Source of the DNA: Eurosta solidaginis
Taxonomy: Eukaryota > Arthropoda > Insecta > Diptera > Tephritidae
Assembly (NCBI RefSeq): GCF_040869045.1
Contig: NC_090324.1
Span: forward strand, 55,767,346-55,831,345
Reading direction: 5' to 3'
Length of the DNA stretch: 64,000 nt
Shown: piece by piece, positions 32,164 to 42,480 of the stretch
How positions within the stretch are numbered: the first letter of the stretch is position 1
Layout of the letters: each line of letters starts with the position of its first letter
Translations under genes and position numbers: made by a program
Notes under the pieces: generated by a model
Told to the model about the DNA's origin: nothing
The model's database searches: none
The model's input: the letters and a program-made list of their open reading frames with translations, nothing else

Positions 32164-33053
32164 TTACAGGGGTTTTAGTTGCAAAAACGGACCACTTGAT
32201 ATATTTGTAATTTTTTGTGTTGGTAATTGCAGTTCAGGCGCAAGATAAAATTTACTCTTATGTTTATAAATGCATATTAGTATTGAAATTGATATAATAA
32301 TAATGAATATAATTAATAAGTCTGTACTTAAGCTAATTATGTGTACATTTTTATTTTGGTTGGAGAGTAATTCTATATATTCCTCCTGTTTGATTTGTTT
32401 CAAATATAAATTCTCTAATTTCAATTCTGCATTTGTTTCATTTAAGGTTTCCTTTATTTTTGTTATTCTATTTGGTAATACAAACGTGTCGTACATTTTA
32501 ATTTTGCTGTTTTCATAAGTATTATTTGCAATTTCTATTTTACAATTTTCGAATTTGATTAAAAATGTTCCTGTTTGTTTAATCTTTAATTTATTGCAAT
32601 CATGTTTAATGTTAAAGTTTGAATTCTTTAGTATTAGGATTCCTGGCAATATTTCTACAATATTTTTTCCAATGAAAGGTTTTAGTTTACAGTCGGCTTC
32701 TTTAAATTTTAGAATATCCAGAATACATTGATTTTCTATTATTTTCAAATTCTTTTCCATATTATTTTTAACAATCTTGTTAAATGCATTATTATTTTCG
32801 TTTAACAATATTTCGAAATCGTCTAATACTATTGACAAATTATTACTATTTGGGATAGGTTCAAATTTTATTTTGGAAAGAGTGTTAGAGGAAAATTGTG
32901 GAAATGAAGAACTTTATTGTACTGGCTTATGGTTTTCTGCTCTCCAACCTTAACGGGTATATATCCGTGGTTGTTCGTTAAGTCTTGGACGTCAATTTGT
33001 TGTGCCGCTGTCAGGGCAACCATTAATGATAAAAGCTGCATAACCATAGTCAT
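32164..33053 (-). pseudogene. env: Errantivirus env, shortened and frameshifted
   Basis: Env is the membrane glycoprotein that can make errantiviruses infectious. Upstream frame (33053-32868): start MTMVMQLLSLMVALTAAQ, a signal peptide, then a short stretch up to a stop. A different frame then runs to 32164: polar region with several Cys and Asn-linked glycosylation sites, and a membrane span LLIIFIIIISISILICIY near the C-terminus followed by a short cytoplasmic tail. The two frames together are near 300 codons, against roughly 450-550 in complete relatives, so the middle is lost. The extra frameshift near 32870-32930 adds to this. Not functional as it stands. Confidence 0.72.
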
Positions 33054-33225
33054 TTTCCAATTTATTTTTTTTTGACGGTGGATTCTAATTGGGAAAAATA
33101 TTAACTCTGTTTAATATTATTTTTATGCACTATTCTTCCTGATTGTGTTTTAATTGTGGTGTTGTAATCTTGTGCCACTATTTCTTTCCTATATCTAGGG
33201 GTTAACTTATTTCCTAATCTTTTAT

Positions 33226-36200
33226 TTATTTTAACATAAATTTTTTCCCTATACTATACTGCCTTAATGGTGTTCTATCCTTATTATGGTATGCAAGATC
33301 TGCAGTTTGCTTCTCCTTAAGTTTATTTGCTGTTTCTAATCTATATTTTTCTAACAGTAGCGGGTTTGTAGTGACCCGTGTACCAAAGTATACTTCTATT
33401 GGCTTTTTCCCTGTAGCGGAATGCACTGTATAATTGTATTCTTTGACTGATCTTTCTAATAATTCATTGAAAGTTTTATGCGTTTTTTCGCATTGGAGGC
33501 ATCGCATTATTTCCTGTAGGGTAGAGTGAAATCGTTCCACCTGCCCATTTGAGCAGCTTGTGTACGGTGCTGTTCGGTAAATTTCTATGCCAAACTCGTT
33601 TTCCATCATAAAATTTATTTCTTCTGATTTAAATGATCTCTCATTATCCATGACTATCGTCTCTGGTACGAGTGAAAAAAGAATGTCCCTCAATGGTTGT
33701 TTTATATCTTCGGTGGCTCTAGATTTAATAAGCTTTGCAATTGCATATTTAGAAAACTTATCTACTGCGGTTAAGATTAACTGCTTTCCAATATGAAGTA
33801 TATCAATATGTACTATTTGACCTGGGAATGTAGGAATAGGTGTTGATTGGATTCGCGGCTTTGCCGGGTGTCGGTCATATTTATTTTCTTTGCAAGTCCC
33901 GCAATTTTTTATAATTTTTTTGATTTTCGATGCCATACCTGGAAAATAATACTTTCCTAAAATTTGAGTTTTATTTTCTTTAGAATTTCTGTGAGCTCTC
34001 TTATGCTCTTTTATTATTATCTCCTGTTGCCTATGGTCATCAGGTATGTCCTCCACCATTTTTTGGGTGAACCTTATTTTATATTTGCTAAAATGTAGTG
34101 GGTAAAGCGTCTGTATTTTTCCCATGACGAACTGTTCAGTTTTGATACAATTAATGACTGAAGGGTTTAAATATTTTTTCAAGATTGATAACAAAATCTG
34201 TTCCGAATATTCGGAATGAGATATCACATGGCGGTGATATGTAGGAAACAAGATTTTAAATTCGTAAGATGGCCTACTATCAATATTTAAAAAAATTTGA
34301 TTTTTGAAGGCATTTATCGGTCCTTCGACGCTGTAAATTAAATTGTGTGATGAGCTGTCATCTGATCTGGATGCTACCGATAGGCTGTTAACTTGTGATT
34401 GTTCGACAGGTATTCTTGATAGAGCATCAGCGACAACATTCTGTTTACCAGGTTTGTAACACAATTCGTACGTATACTCCTCTAATGCTGCTTTCCACCT
34501 TTTCATTTTTGCATTGTTGTTCTTATTGCTCAATGCGTATGTGAGCGGTTGGTGATCAGTGAATATTTGTATTCTAGCTGATCCATAGAGGTAATTTCTA
34601 AGTGAGTTCAAGGCCCATATTATAGCCAACATTTCCTTTTCATTAGCCGCATAATGCTCTTCGGCTTTATTTAATGTTCTTGAAATGAATGCTATAGGCT
34701 TTGACTCTTGTGACAGGACTGCTCCGATTGCGTAGTTGGAAGCATCCGTAGTCAGCTCAAACTTTTTATTGTAATCGGGGTATGCAAGAATGACATCCCT
34801 GGAGATAAGTGAATTTTTCACCTTATTAAAAGCTTTTATTGCTTCCTTATCTAAATTTACTTTAATTTTTGAGGATTTATTTTTTGATATCCTGCCTTCT
34901 TCCCCTCTTAAAAGAGTTGTTAGGGGTTTTGCTAGTTTAGCGTAATCTTTTATAAACTTCCTGTAGTACCCGGACATTCCGAGGAAACTACGAAGTTCCT
35001 TTATGGTTTTTGGTTGTGGGAAATTCGCTATCGCTTCCACTTTTACAGGGTTGGTTTTTACGCCATCCGCGGATATTACGAATCCCAAAAATTCAACCTC
35101 TTTTTTGAAAAAATGACACTTGTCTAATTGAACTTTCATGTTTGCCTCTTGCAACGTTTTAAAAATTTTTTTAATATGTTCAATATGCTCTTTTTCTGTT
35201 TTGCTGAAAATTATTATATCATCAATATAAACATAAGCATATTTTCCTATGTGTTCATGCAAAATGTCATCAAGCGCTCGCTGAAAAATGGAAGGTGCAT
35301 TTTTCAACCCAAATGGCAACCGAGTAAATTCGTATTTACCATTATTTACCGAAAATGCGGTTTTCTCAATATCAGAATCCTTTAGAGGAATTTGATGAAA
35401 TCCGCTTTTCAGATCTAATACCGAAAAAAATTTGTTTTCCCCTAAATTTGAAATTACTTCAGAAATTTCAGGTATTGGGTATCTATCTGCTGTTGTGACT
35501 GAATTCAGCTTCCGATAGTCTATAACCATTCGATATTGTTTATTTCCCTCTGAGTCCGCCTTTTTCGGAACAATCCATATCGGTGAATTGTAGGGTGACC
35601 TTGATGGTCTTATGATTCCATCCGCTATCAATTTTTTGACCTGGCTCTCTACTTCCGGTTTGAGAGAAGCTGGGAATGGGTAAAATTTAGAGTAAATAGG
35701 TGTATCTGTTACTGTCCGTATTTCTCCGACGACTTTTGTCGTATATGTTAATTTCTCATCCGGTTCTGAGAATAACCTTGGGAATGCATGAATTATTTCG
35801 TTCATATCCCTTCTTTGTTGTGACGATAAATGTTCGTCCTTTATTTGTATGGCGTTTACCGCCTTTGAGGGGAGCTGTTTAAGTTTGATCCTTTTCTCGT
35901 TATTCAATATCAATATATTGTCCTTGGTATGGATCACAGCATCCATATCTCTTAATGTATCGTTTCCTAAAATTCCATCAAATGTTTTTAAGGATGGCAT
36001 CAGGAAAAATTTTAGCTCCTTATCAATATTAAATAATTTCAATAGGGTATGCTCTTCAATTTTTATGTCCCCTACGACTGATTTGGCGTGGAATGGGACT
36101 TTGTTTTTTATTCGTTTCTTTGCTAAATGTGGTTTTAAATAATTTTTACTGGAGCCTGTGTCCACTAAAAATCTTAGTATTTTCCCTCTCTCCGCTCTAA

Positions 36201-36228
36201 CCTCAAAGTAAGGGAGCGAAGAGCTCAT
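33226..36228 (-). CDS. pol: Errantivirus pol (protease, RT, RNase H, integrase)
   Basis: 1000 codons from ATG 36228, overlapping the gag stop in TAATG, so translation by shift or re-initiation. Order: protease LVDTGSSKNYL (about residue 20); RT with FSVLDLKSGFHQIP, YAYVYIDDIIIFS (catalytic YIDD, about residue 335); RNase H FELTTDASNYAIGAVLSQ, IFTDHQPLTYA; integrase zinc motif H-x..C-x2-C (NCGTCKEN), core VHIDILHIG, IVMDNERSF, NGQVERFHSTLQ giving D, D, E. The frame stops in GKKFMLK: a short A run (33241-33246) has lost or gained a base and the final integrase C-terminal module continues in the next frame to about 33085. Otherwise no stops. Confidence 0.95.
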   Translation of the reverse strand: MSSSLPYFEVRAERGKILRFLVDTGSSKNYLKPHLAKKRIKNKVPFHAKSVVGDIKIEEHTLLKLFNIDKELKFFLMPSLKTFDGILGNDTLRDMDAVIHTKDNILILNNEKRIKLKQLPSKAVNAIQIKDEHLSSQQRRDMNEIIHAFPRLFSEPDEKLTYTTKVVGEIRTVTDTPIYSKFYPFPASLKPEVESQVKKLIADGIIRPSRSPYNSPIWIVPKKADSEGNKQYRMVIDYRKLNSVTTADRYPIPEISEVISNLGENKFFSVLDLKSGFHQIPLKDSDIEKTAFSVNNGKYEFTRLPFGLKNAPSIFQRALDDILHEHIGKYAYVYIDDIIIFSKTEKEHIEHIKKIFKTLQEANMKVQLDKCHFFKKEVEFLGFVISADGVKTNPVKVEAIANFPQPKTIKELRSFLGMSGYYRKFIKDYAKLAKPLTTLLRGEEGRISKNKSSKIKVNLDKEAIKAFNKVKNSLISRDVILAYPDYNKKFELTTDASNYAIGAVLSQESKPIAFISRTLNKAEEHYAANEKEMLAIIWALNSLRNYLYGSARIQIFTDHQPLTYALSNKNNNAKMKRWKAALEEYTYELCYKPGKQNVVADALSRIPVEQSQVNSLSVASRSDDSSSHNLIYSVEGPINAFKNQIFLNIDSRPSYEFKILFPTYHRHVISHSEYSEQILLSILKKYLNPSVINCIKTEQFVMGKIQTLYPLHFSKYKIRFTQKMVEDIPDDHRQQEIIIKEHKRAHRNSKENKTQILGKYYFPGMASKIKKIIKNCGTCKENKYDRHPAKPRIQSTPIPTFPGQIVHIDILHIGKQLILTAVDKFSKYAIAKLIKSRATEDIKQPLRDILFSLVPETIVMDNERSFKSEEINFMMENEFGIEIYRTAPYTSCSNGQVERFHSTLQEIMRCLQCEKTHKTFNELLERSVKEYNYTVHSATGKKPIEVYFGTRVTTNPLLLEKYRLETANKLKEKQTADLAYHNKDRTPLRQYSIGKKFMLK

Positions 36229-37439
36229 TAGGCTAAAAAATGAACGTCTGATTGTTCATCTTCTTCATACTTCCTCTCTTCTTGTTCCGATATGTGAAAA
36301 GTTCTTTGTGACTTTTCCCTTTGAGTTGTGGGATTTTCTGCAGGTCTCTTTCCTTGGTACTGGTTCTGTGTGGGTTTATACATGTAGTTTATTCTACGTG
36401 AATGTGTGCTTTGGTCCACATCCATAGGCTCTGGTTTGGGTTGAGGCTTGGGTGGCCTTGGCGGCGCACTAGCGTTAGCATTTACCTGATTGGTTTGCCA
36501 TGCCTGGTGGCTTGTTTGGGGGTTATACGCTAATTGTGGGTAAAAATGCTGTGCTCTTTGATGTGATGAGTAATTTTTTGTTGGTTTTTGGTATCCTTGG
36601 TATGAATGCCTCATGCCGTTGGCGTGGTTCGTCCTGAAATTCTGGTTGTCTAATTTCTGACATAAATGGAGGGCCTGAGGTAAATCGACTGGTTCCTTCA
36701 TACCTAGTAATCTTGGCAAGTATCCATTTAATCCTCGAATAAATGTATCTAATGCTTTGTTCCTATATGATTCTGTGAGCATTCGCTGCGTTTCGCTACT
36801 CATACCTTCATAACCCAATTTGTTTAGAATGAGAGATAGGTGTTTATACACTTGTTGATAGAATACGTCTATCGATTTATCACCTTGTACGAGTGTGGTC
36901 ATTTGATATTCCAAGGATGATAGGTCTCGTCTATCTGCGTAGTGCATAGCGAGACACTTCGTAATTGCTCCCCAATTCAGAGGGGTATTATAAGATTCTA
37001 ATGCCGCATCGGCATTTCCTATTATTTTATTTCTTATTATACTAAGGATGCCATAGTATTTTGGTGTACCCCTTAGTGGTTCGTATAAATTCAAAATACG
37101 ATCGACACTTTTCTTCCAGGAGTTGAATTCTCCTGGGCGACCTGAGAAATCTTTTAGACATTTGACCACGTCTGGTATTTTGTCTAATTCTCCTAGGTTT
37201 CCTCTTTGTCCTTCTACAATGTCTTGGTCTACCGCTGTAGCCAAGCCAGAATTTGGGTTTAGAATATTTTGGACTACCTGTGGTCCTTGTTGCGTCAAGA
37301 CGTTAGTCGCAATTTCAGATATGAGATCCCTCAGTTCCGTTATATTTAACTGTTCATTGTGATTATTGATTTGGGGGGCTGTAGGGTTTTGATTTTGTGA
37401 AAGGATCGAAGGTCTAACTAAATTGTTGGGGTTGGCCAT
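36228..37439 (-). CDS. gag: Errantivirus gag
   Basis: 403 codons from ATG 37439. N-terminal disordered part, then capsid-like helices (KCLKDFSGRPGEFNSWKKSV, GILSIIRNKIIGNADAALES, YADRRDLSSLEYQMTTLVQG). The tail is rich in Pro, Gln and Arg. It lacks a CCHC zinc knuckle, which is usual for gypsy/17.6-type gags. The stop TAA overlaps the pol ATG. Frame intact; start chosen because it is the first ATG after the leader and gives the usual length. Confidence 0.93.
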   Translation of the reverse strand: MANPNNLVRPSILSQNQNPTAPQINNHNEQLNITELRDLISEIATNVLTQQGPQVVQNILNPNSGLATAVDQDIVEGQRGNLGELDKIPDVVKCLKDFSGRPGEFNSWKKSVDRILNLYEPLRGTPKYYGILSIIRNKIIGNADAALESYNTPLNWGAITKCLAMHYADRRDLSSLEYQMTTLVQGDKSIDVFYQQVYKHLSLILNKLGYEGMSSETQRMLTESYRNKALDTFIRGLNGYLPRLLGMKEPVDLPQALHLCQKLDNQNFRTNHANGMRHSYQGYQKPTKNYSSHQRAQHFYPQLAYNPQTSHQAWQTNQVNANASAPPRPPKPQPKPEPMDVDQSTHSRRINYMYKPTQNQYQGKRPAENPTTQREKSQRTFHISEQEERKYEEDEQSDVHFLA

Positions 37440-38550
37440 GTTGAAAGTTATGCCGTTTGTCCCTTTTAGGAATTTTCTATTCTACTTTAAAAAAAAATTA
37501 GTTATGTTTTCGATAACTTTTATTCTCTATATAACTTTTTAGCAACTTCTATCGTTTGCCTGGTTTCAGATACTAGGGTATCTGGGTTATCGTAGTCTTC
37601 TGCTGTGGCTACTTTATTCAAGTTAAATTTCCTTTATTTACTTTTAAGCGGTGATATTTAATTTTTCCTCACACACTATTTTTTCCAAACAAATTTTCCT
37701 TCCCTTTCTTTGTTAAATATTTTTCTCCTTTTATTGGATTTTAGGCAAAATAATTTATTATTAATTAATTTTTCCTCAAAGATTTTCCTTTCTAGGCTAA
37801 ATATGTCTTAATTTTTAAGCTTAGGTTAAAAAAATTGTTTTTATATCTATGCTCACTGTTGGTAGTTGCAATTTTTTAGCGTTGCTACTTGCCTTCTCTT
37901 GTTCTGGAGCTGTGGGGTTTTTTTCCTCTCTTCTCACGTTTCTTATTCCACTTCCACTGCGCGCTTGGCCTTCTCTTGCTCTGGGGCAGTATGGTTTTTT
38001 TCTTTTCGTCTCACGTTTCTTATTCCACTTCCCCTGCGCGCCTGGTCTGCTGAGAACATTTTTTAATGTTATTTTTTATTTCCTTTTTTTTTCACGAATG
38101 TTTTTTTTTTCAACTATTTTCCTATGCCGCGGGCTGGTACGTTATACCACCGGTTTGCTTTGGCTACTACGGGGCCCACTGCTATAGTCGCGAATATTAA
38201 TGTATGTCGCGGGTCCTCTTTTTGTTTTTTCTCGGACTTTCACTTTTTTAGTTTATCAGCTTTTTTTTTTTTCGCGAGTCCTTACTCTTTATTTTTAGGA
38301 CTTTCACATGCGATTTTTCTCACTGACGTCGTTTTTCCGCGAGTCCTTACTTTGTATTTTCAGGACTTTCACACGCGTAATTTTATCGCGAGTCCTTACT
38401 TTTCAGGACTTTCACACGCGATTTCCCGGGAGACTTTTTTTTCCGCGAGTCCTTACTTTGTATTTTCAGGACTTTCACACGCGTATTTTTATCGCGAGTC
38501 CTTACTTTGTATTTTCAGGACTTTACACGCGATTTCCCGGGAGAATTTTT
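37440..38550 (-). other. Errantivirus leader
   Basis: Untranslated region between gag and PBS, T-rich on the + strand. It contains the hairpin series at 38273-38531. The ORFs found on the + strand are antisense and not supported. Confidence 0.7.
38273..38531 (-). repeat. Five tandem hairpin repeats in errantivirus leader
   Basis: Units at 38273-38312, 38338-38377, 38387-38420, 38444-38483 and 38493-38531. On the minus strand each is CGCG-TGTGAA-AGTCCT ... AGGACT-CGCG: a 6-bp inner stem and a CGCG outer end. They lie within 300 nt downstream of the PBS. Confidence 0.85.
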
Positions 38551-38564
38551 TGTCTCGGGCGCCA
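38551..38564 (-). promoter_or_regulatory. Primer binding site of errantivirus
   Basis: Minus strand TGGCGCCCGAGACA begins at the last base of the 5' LTR; TGG pairs with the tRNA CCA end. tRNA identity not determined. Confidence 0.85.
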
Positions 38565-39306
38565 AATAATAGAACGGAAATTCTATTTTGCTCGCTTCAG
38601 GAGCGTTTGTTCTTTATTGATCAAAAATGACTTAAAGACTCCCTAGTTTACAGCAATTTTCTTATTTATACTAGAATTGTGCCTGCGCTGCAACTGCACA
38701 TGCCCTATTTTCCCTATGTGCTGGAAATATTGGAAAGTATTTCCTATGTAAATAATTTTGTCGTTGCCGTTTTTGGTGCGACCTATATTCGCATAATGCT
38801 GGCTCGCCATGTTACCGTATGGCCGGTTAAGGTTTGGATGTATGTGATATGTCAACATATGGATTGGCGGCGTGCCGCTTTGAAATGCTTGAGTGGCCAA
38901 ATTCTCAAGTGACATACTTTTCGACTGTTGCTTAATCGTTTTTGGACAAAAACGCTTAGGCTTGCATTCGTAATTTATTAAGTGCGATCGGACTTGGGTT
39001 AGCGATCATATTGCGCAAAGTGTTTTTGGGAATTTTATTTGGGTTGGCCGAAATATGAGTAGTAGTATTTCGGCAAAACAATTTAAGAATTTTTTATCAG
39101 CTATTTGTTTAGCTGCAAACAATTTATGAGACTAATTTATGGTATGGGTAACTAGCTTGTGCTAAGCGGACAACGTGGGTGGTATCAGTTACTTAACAAA
39201 TTGTAAGTGATAAAAATTGATAATTTATTGAATGGGATCGGCTAACTCGTGGTAGACGATCCCCTTGTGGACGACGTGGGTGGTATTAACTTGTTCCGAG
39301 TTAACT
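38564..39306 (-). repeat. Errantivirus 5' LTR
   Basis: 743 bp, the same as the 3' LTR except C at 38768. Followed outward by TACA. Confidence 0.95.
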
Positions 39307-39310
39307 TACA

Positions 39311-40226
39311 TTTAGTATGTAAGTATTAGTGTAAATGTGTATTGTAGTACGTAAGAATTGTTTAGTGTTTAGGGGGTGGCGGTATAAATTTACCTGCTGC
39401 TTCTGGATGTACGTGGATGCAATGGCTATTGATTCGGCAGTCGCTTGACATGGCGGTAATGGCGCTTTGATGGTGGCGATATGGCGGTGGTGTGGTTGTA
39501 GATGGTGGTGGCGGTAGTAGTAGACCCTTTGTGGATACTATAAAGCTTATCTACTTCTGCGGAGTGGTGGTGGCCGAGCTCAACCTGCTCCAGTGCTACT
39601 GTAGATATTTGCAAGCGATATAAATAGTAGTTTATACGGAAATTTTCGAATGAAAATACACTTCTTCACAAAATTTCAGTTCGTTACTACTGGACAATTA
39701 TATTATTATGACTTGAACTTTTGAGTTACCAAACAAAAAGCACCTTGAAAAACTGGAGAATTGTTTTCTTTTATTCCAAGGGTTTTACAAATTTTCAGAG
39801 GGTTTTTCACAAAATTTCAGAGGGTTTTAAAAATTTTAATGTCACACCGGTATGGATAAATTTCAAGTAATAATAATGAAAAAATGTCAAAACAATATAT
39901 GTATGTACACACTCATATCTGTCAACCCATGGTTGGGATTGCCAGAGAGGTGCAGTATAACCAACTGATATACTGCGCACAATTTTATGAGTGCTTAGTG
40001 AGTCATGAGTACAACTCGGGAAAATAATTCGCGTACTTAAATTTAATACAAAATATGTAATAAATTACATATTTGAGCACATAACTAATTCAATATACGT
40101 AAGACGTACATATGGAGATCCTTTTTCTAAAATTCAACTTGCAATTTAAAATTCAATATTCTTAAGCCTAATTTGTAAATATAGGAGTTGGTTGTTAAAG
40201 CCTGTCGCTCAAACATCGTCCCCGCC
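39311..40226. other. Mixed non-coding sequence left of the BEL 3' end
   Basis: A G-rich stretch with GGTGGTGG-type runs (39370-39540), then AT-rich sequence with a repeated TTTCAGAGGGTTTT motif near 39796-39826. It may contain the LTR of the BEL at its right, but no boundaries can be fixed. No ORF supported. Confidence 0.4.
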
Positions 40227-40804
40227 CTAGGCGCGTTCAGCGGCTAGAGCCTCTTGCAGCTCTTGAAGAGTCCGTAACGCATCCCTTACAAGGAGGTCTG
40301 ATACGTTTCCCCTGAAGGTGGCAGTCTGCAGTCCTTGAGCAGTGCACCGAACGGTGCGTCGAGCGGCAGTGGATGCTGGCGGTGGTGCGTCGGTAGCTGG
40401 GCGAGACCGAGAGGTAACTGGGCGAGAAGGGGGTGGCACGGTGGGGGCAGAGGATACCTGAGGTGGTACTACATGGCGACCAGACCGGGGTGCTTGGGTA
40501 TGACGTGGAAAGCTCGGGGTTGCATCCCGTCGATTCAGCAGGGAGTGATGTCGTAAGCCGCAAGTTCGGCAGCGATCATGCGAGCTGCATTCATCTGTGG
40601 CGTGCGGTAGCGCCAAACAATTTAAGCAAAACTTATGCGCCCTCGCGAGTATCCATCGTTGTGGCGGCTTCATCTTCTTGAATATACTGCAATCTCTGCG
40701 TGTACATTCGCGGCATCGTCTGTAATCGATTTGAAGCGGGGACTGCGTGCGACAACTTCTGACCGCAAAGAATGTCGGGGTGCCGGTTGCAGAGCGCGAT
40801 CCAT
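40227..40804 (-). pseudogene. BEL 3' ORF (zinc-knuckle protein), one frameshift
   Basis: Minus strand. An acceptor-like AACTGTCATTTCAG (ending 40811) lies 6 nt before ATG 40804. The N-terminus MDRALQPAPRHSL...SPR resembles the start of the intact ORF at 58538 (MNRQRAPVPTPRRSL...SPR). After a frameshift near 40735: DYRRCRECTRRDC, RAHKFCLNCLALPHATDEC, CRTCGLRHHSLLNR, i.e. Cys/His clusters as in nucleocapsids. Then a Pro/Ser/Arg-rich region and the end TVRCTAQGLQTATFRGNV... shared with the 58-kb copy. Stop at 40227. Confidence 0.72.
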
Positions 40805-40949
40805 GACAATCTGAAATGACAGTTGTACAAATATTTTAGGGGAGAGAACTGCAAAATGAAGGGGGTCTCAGATTGATTGACTTTAGGAAGTATGATATTG
40901 TTGCGACGGGAATGCTGTGGGAGTGTAAGAGGTAGTTCAGTGGTAACTT

Positions 40950-41175
40950 GGTGGGTGTTCCGTGCTTGCCCTATTTAGGTTTTCGCTATGAGGGAGGAAA
41001 CATAATTTTGCAAGTGGGCGTTTGAGAGTGCCGATTTGAGTGCGAACGTCGACAACGCGAATATGGCCGTCTGGCCCTGGGTATAATTTCTAAATGCGTC
41101 CTAGACGCCACTCTGTCGGGGGGAGTGAGTCGTCTTGAATACAAACGCATTCACCGACTTTTGGGCTCAGTTTGT
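40950..41175 (-). pseudogene. BEL integrase C-terminal end
   Basis: Minus strand: KVGECVCIQDDSLPPTEWRLG, then KLYPGPDGHIRVVDVRTQIG and RPLAKLCFLP. This is the C-terminal tail just like 58.8 kb (PPTEWRLGRVEDTHIGRDGH). The 3' ORF follows 150 bp downstream, matching the arrangement of the 58-kb element. The rest of pol is missing: an I-type LINE begins to the right. Confidence 0.75.
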
Positions 41176-41235
41176 GGATTTTTCAACTTATGCCTTTTCT
41201 GGAGATCTTTTAGGTAATGTTCTTTACATCTTTTG

Positions 41236-41840
41236 CTAAACCGATGATGGGTGCTTTTTACCCTTTCCCAACGGTTCATAAGGAACAAATCTGCATGATC
41301 CAGGTAACATTTTTTTTAGCAATTTGGTAAGAAATATTTTGTTAAAGAGACAAAATTGCGTGTTCTTAACACAGCTACAGTTATTAACTAAATGTTCAAA
41401 TGTTAGTGTGCTGTTTTGGCAAAGTTGACATAAAGGCAGTGGTACCTCCTCCATGATATGTTTGTGCGTTAGTCGTGTATGACCAAGTCTTAGACGTGTA
41501 TATTTTATCAGATATTTTCTGGAAAAGTTATTTGGATACCTTGTTGCAACTCCCTCTTCATTTACGTTCTTGTACCAGTGTATGTAATTTTTCCATTGAT
41601 ATCATTTAATTGCAGCATAGTGGTGTTTTACTAACCTCAGTATGGCGTTTTTTGTTGGTGGTTTTTTGGGTGATAATAGGTGCAGTAGTCGCAAATTTGG
41701 CCGCTGCGCCTGCTAGTTCGATACCCACATGCCTTGGAATCCAAATTATTTTTTATCTTGGTAGGGTATTGGATTAACACATTTCTGATTTTCTGGATGG
41801 TCTCATTTTTATGCTGTATATTAAGCAATGCTGTCATAGA
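41236..41840 (-). pseudogene. I-type LINE RNase H relic and Cys/His tail
   Basis: RNase H is hardly recognisable: a segment near 41740 keeps the block that in relatives reads IPRHVGI. The tail has MEEVPLPLCQLCQNSTLTFEHLVNNC near 41450-41380, a C-x2-C...H...C cluster characteristic of I-clade ORF2 ends. Stop at 41236. Confidence 0.55.
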
Positions 41841-41929
41841 GGTGTTCGAGATGTTTCACGTGTGTTGAAACGTATACTTATTATTAAAAACTAGGCCTAA
41901 TATTTTAAGTGAGGTGACATTCTCTATTC

Positions 41930-42480
41930 GCTTATTATCTATAACGACACGCTCAATCTACATCTAGTTTTTTCGCATACATGTAAAAGATTCGTTTTCT
42001 GAAATGGAATCCTTGATCCAGGGTAACTGCACCAGTTCAAGATTTCTTGCAATAGTGCATTTAATCTGTTCTTAAATTCTTCTTCGTTCTCAATTTTCGC
42101 TAGCAGATAAAAGTCATCTGCGTAAATACAATAGTTAAAGCAAGGGTACCCAAGCATTATTTTGTTAATGTGTTCTGTGCCAATTTGAAATAGTATAACT
42201 GACAATGGCGACCCTTGGGGTATTCCATTTTCAAGCGGATAAGTTTTCAAATGTATACCGTTGATCCTAATACGAAACTATAATTAAGTATTCTTGGCCC
42301 CACTCTCCATTCCATTAGCTGATTGAGAATTGCGTGTTTGCCAACCCGGTCATATGCTCTTTCAAAATCAACTGATACGTGATGTCTCCTGGATTTGGCT
42401 TGTGAAATCTAGTTATCAATATACATAAGTGTATCTAAAGTACTTTTCCCTGCCTTAAATGCCATTTTGTGTGGGCTTAT
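41930..42480 (-). pseudogene. I-type LINE reverse transcriptase
   Basis: HKMAFKAGKSTLDTLMYIDN at about 42430-42480, VDFERAYDRVGKHAILNQLM (catalytic Asp of motif A), then ENGIPQGSPLSVILFQIG (motif B) and NYCIYADDFYLLAKI (motif C, both aspartates). Three frames needed. The ORF from 42250 to 41939 holds the palm. Confidence 0.72.

Larger units (their letters stand above)
31357..39310 (-). mobile_element. Errantivirus-type Ty3/gypsy element, near-complete, with TACA duplication
   Basis: Two 743-bp LTRs (31361-32103 and 38564-39306) bracket PBS, leader, gag, pol, env remnant and polypurine tract, all reading on the minus strand. The host bases TACA flank both ends (31357-31360, 39307-39310), a 4-bp target-site duplication as expected for this group. 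By eye the LTRs differ at one position (31565 A, 38768 C), so insertion is recent. Env is shortened and pol is shifted near its end, so this copy is defective. Confidence 0.93.

Noticed and set aside
32164..32838. Env fragment as an intact viral glycoprotein gene
   Set aside because: Too short for the family, in a different frame from its signal peptide, and it starts at a non-ATG codon.
37849..38646. Plus-strand ORFs with Phe/Leu-rich, membrane-like sequence
   Set aside because: They run through the T-rich leader and hairpin repeats of the errantivirus, antisense to it; repetitive peptide comes from the DNA repeat.
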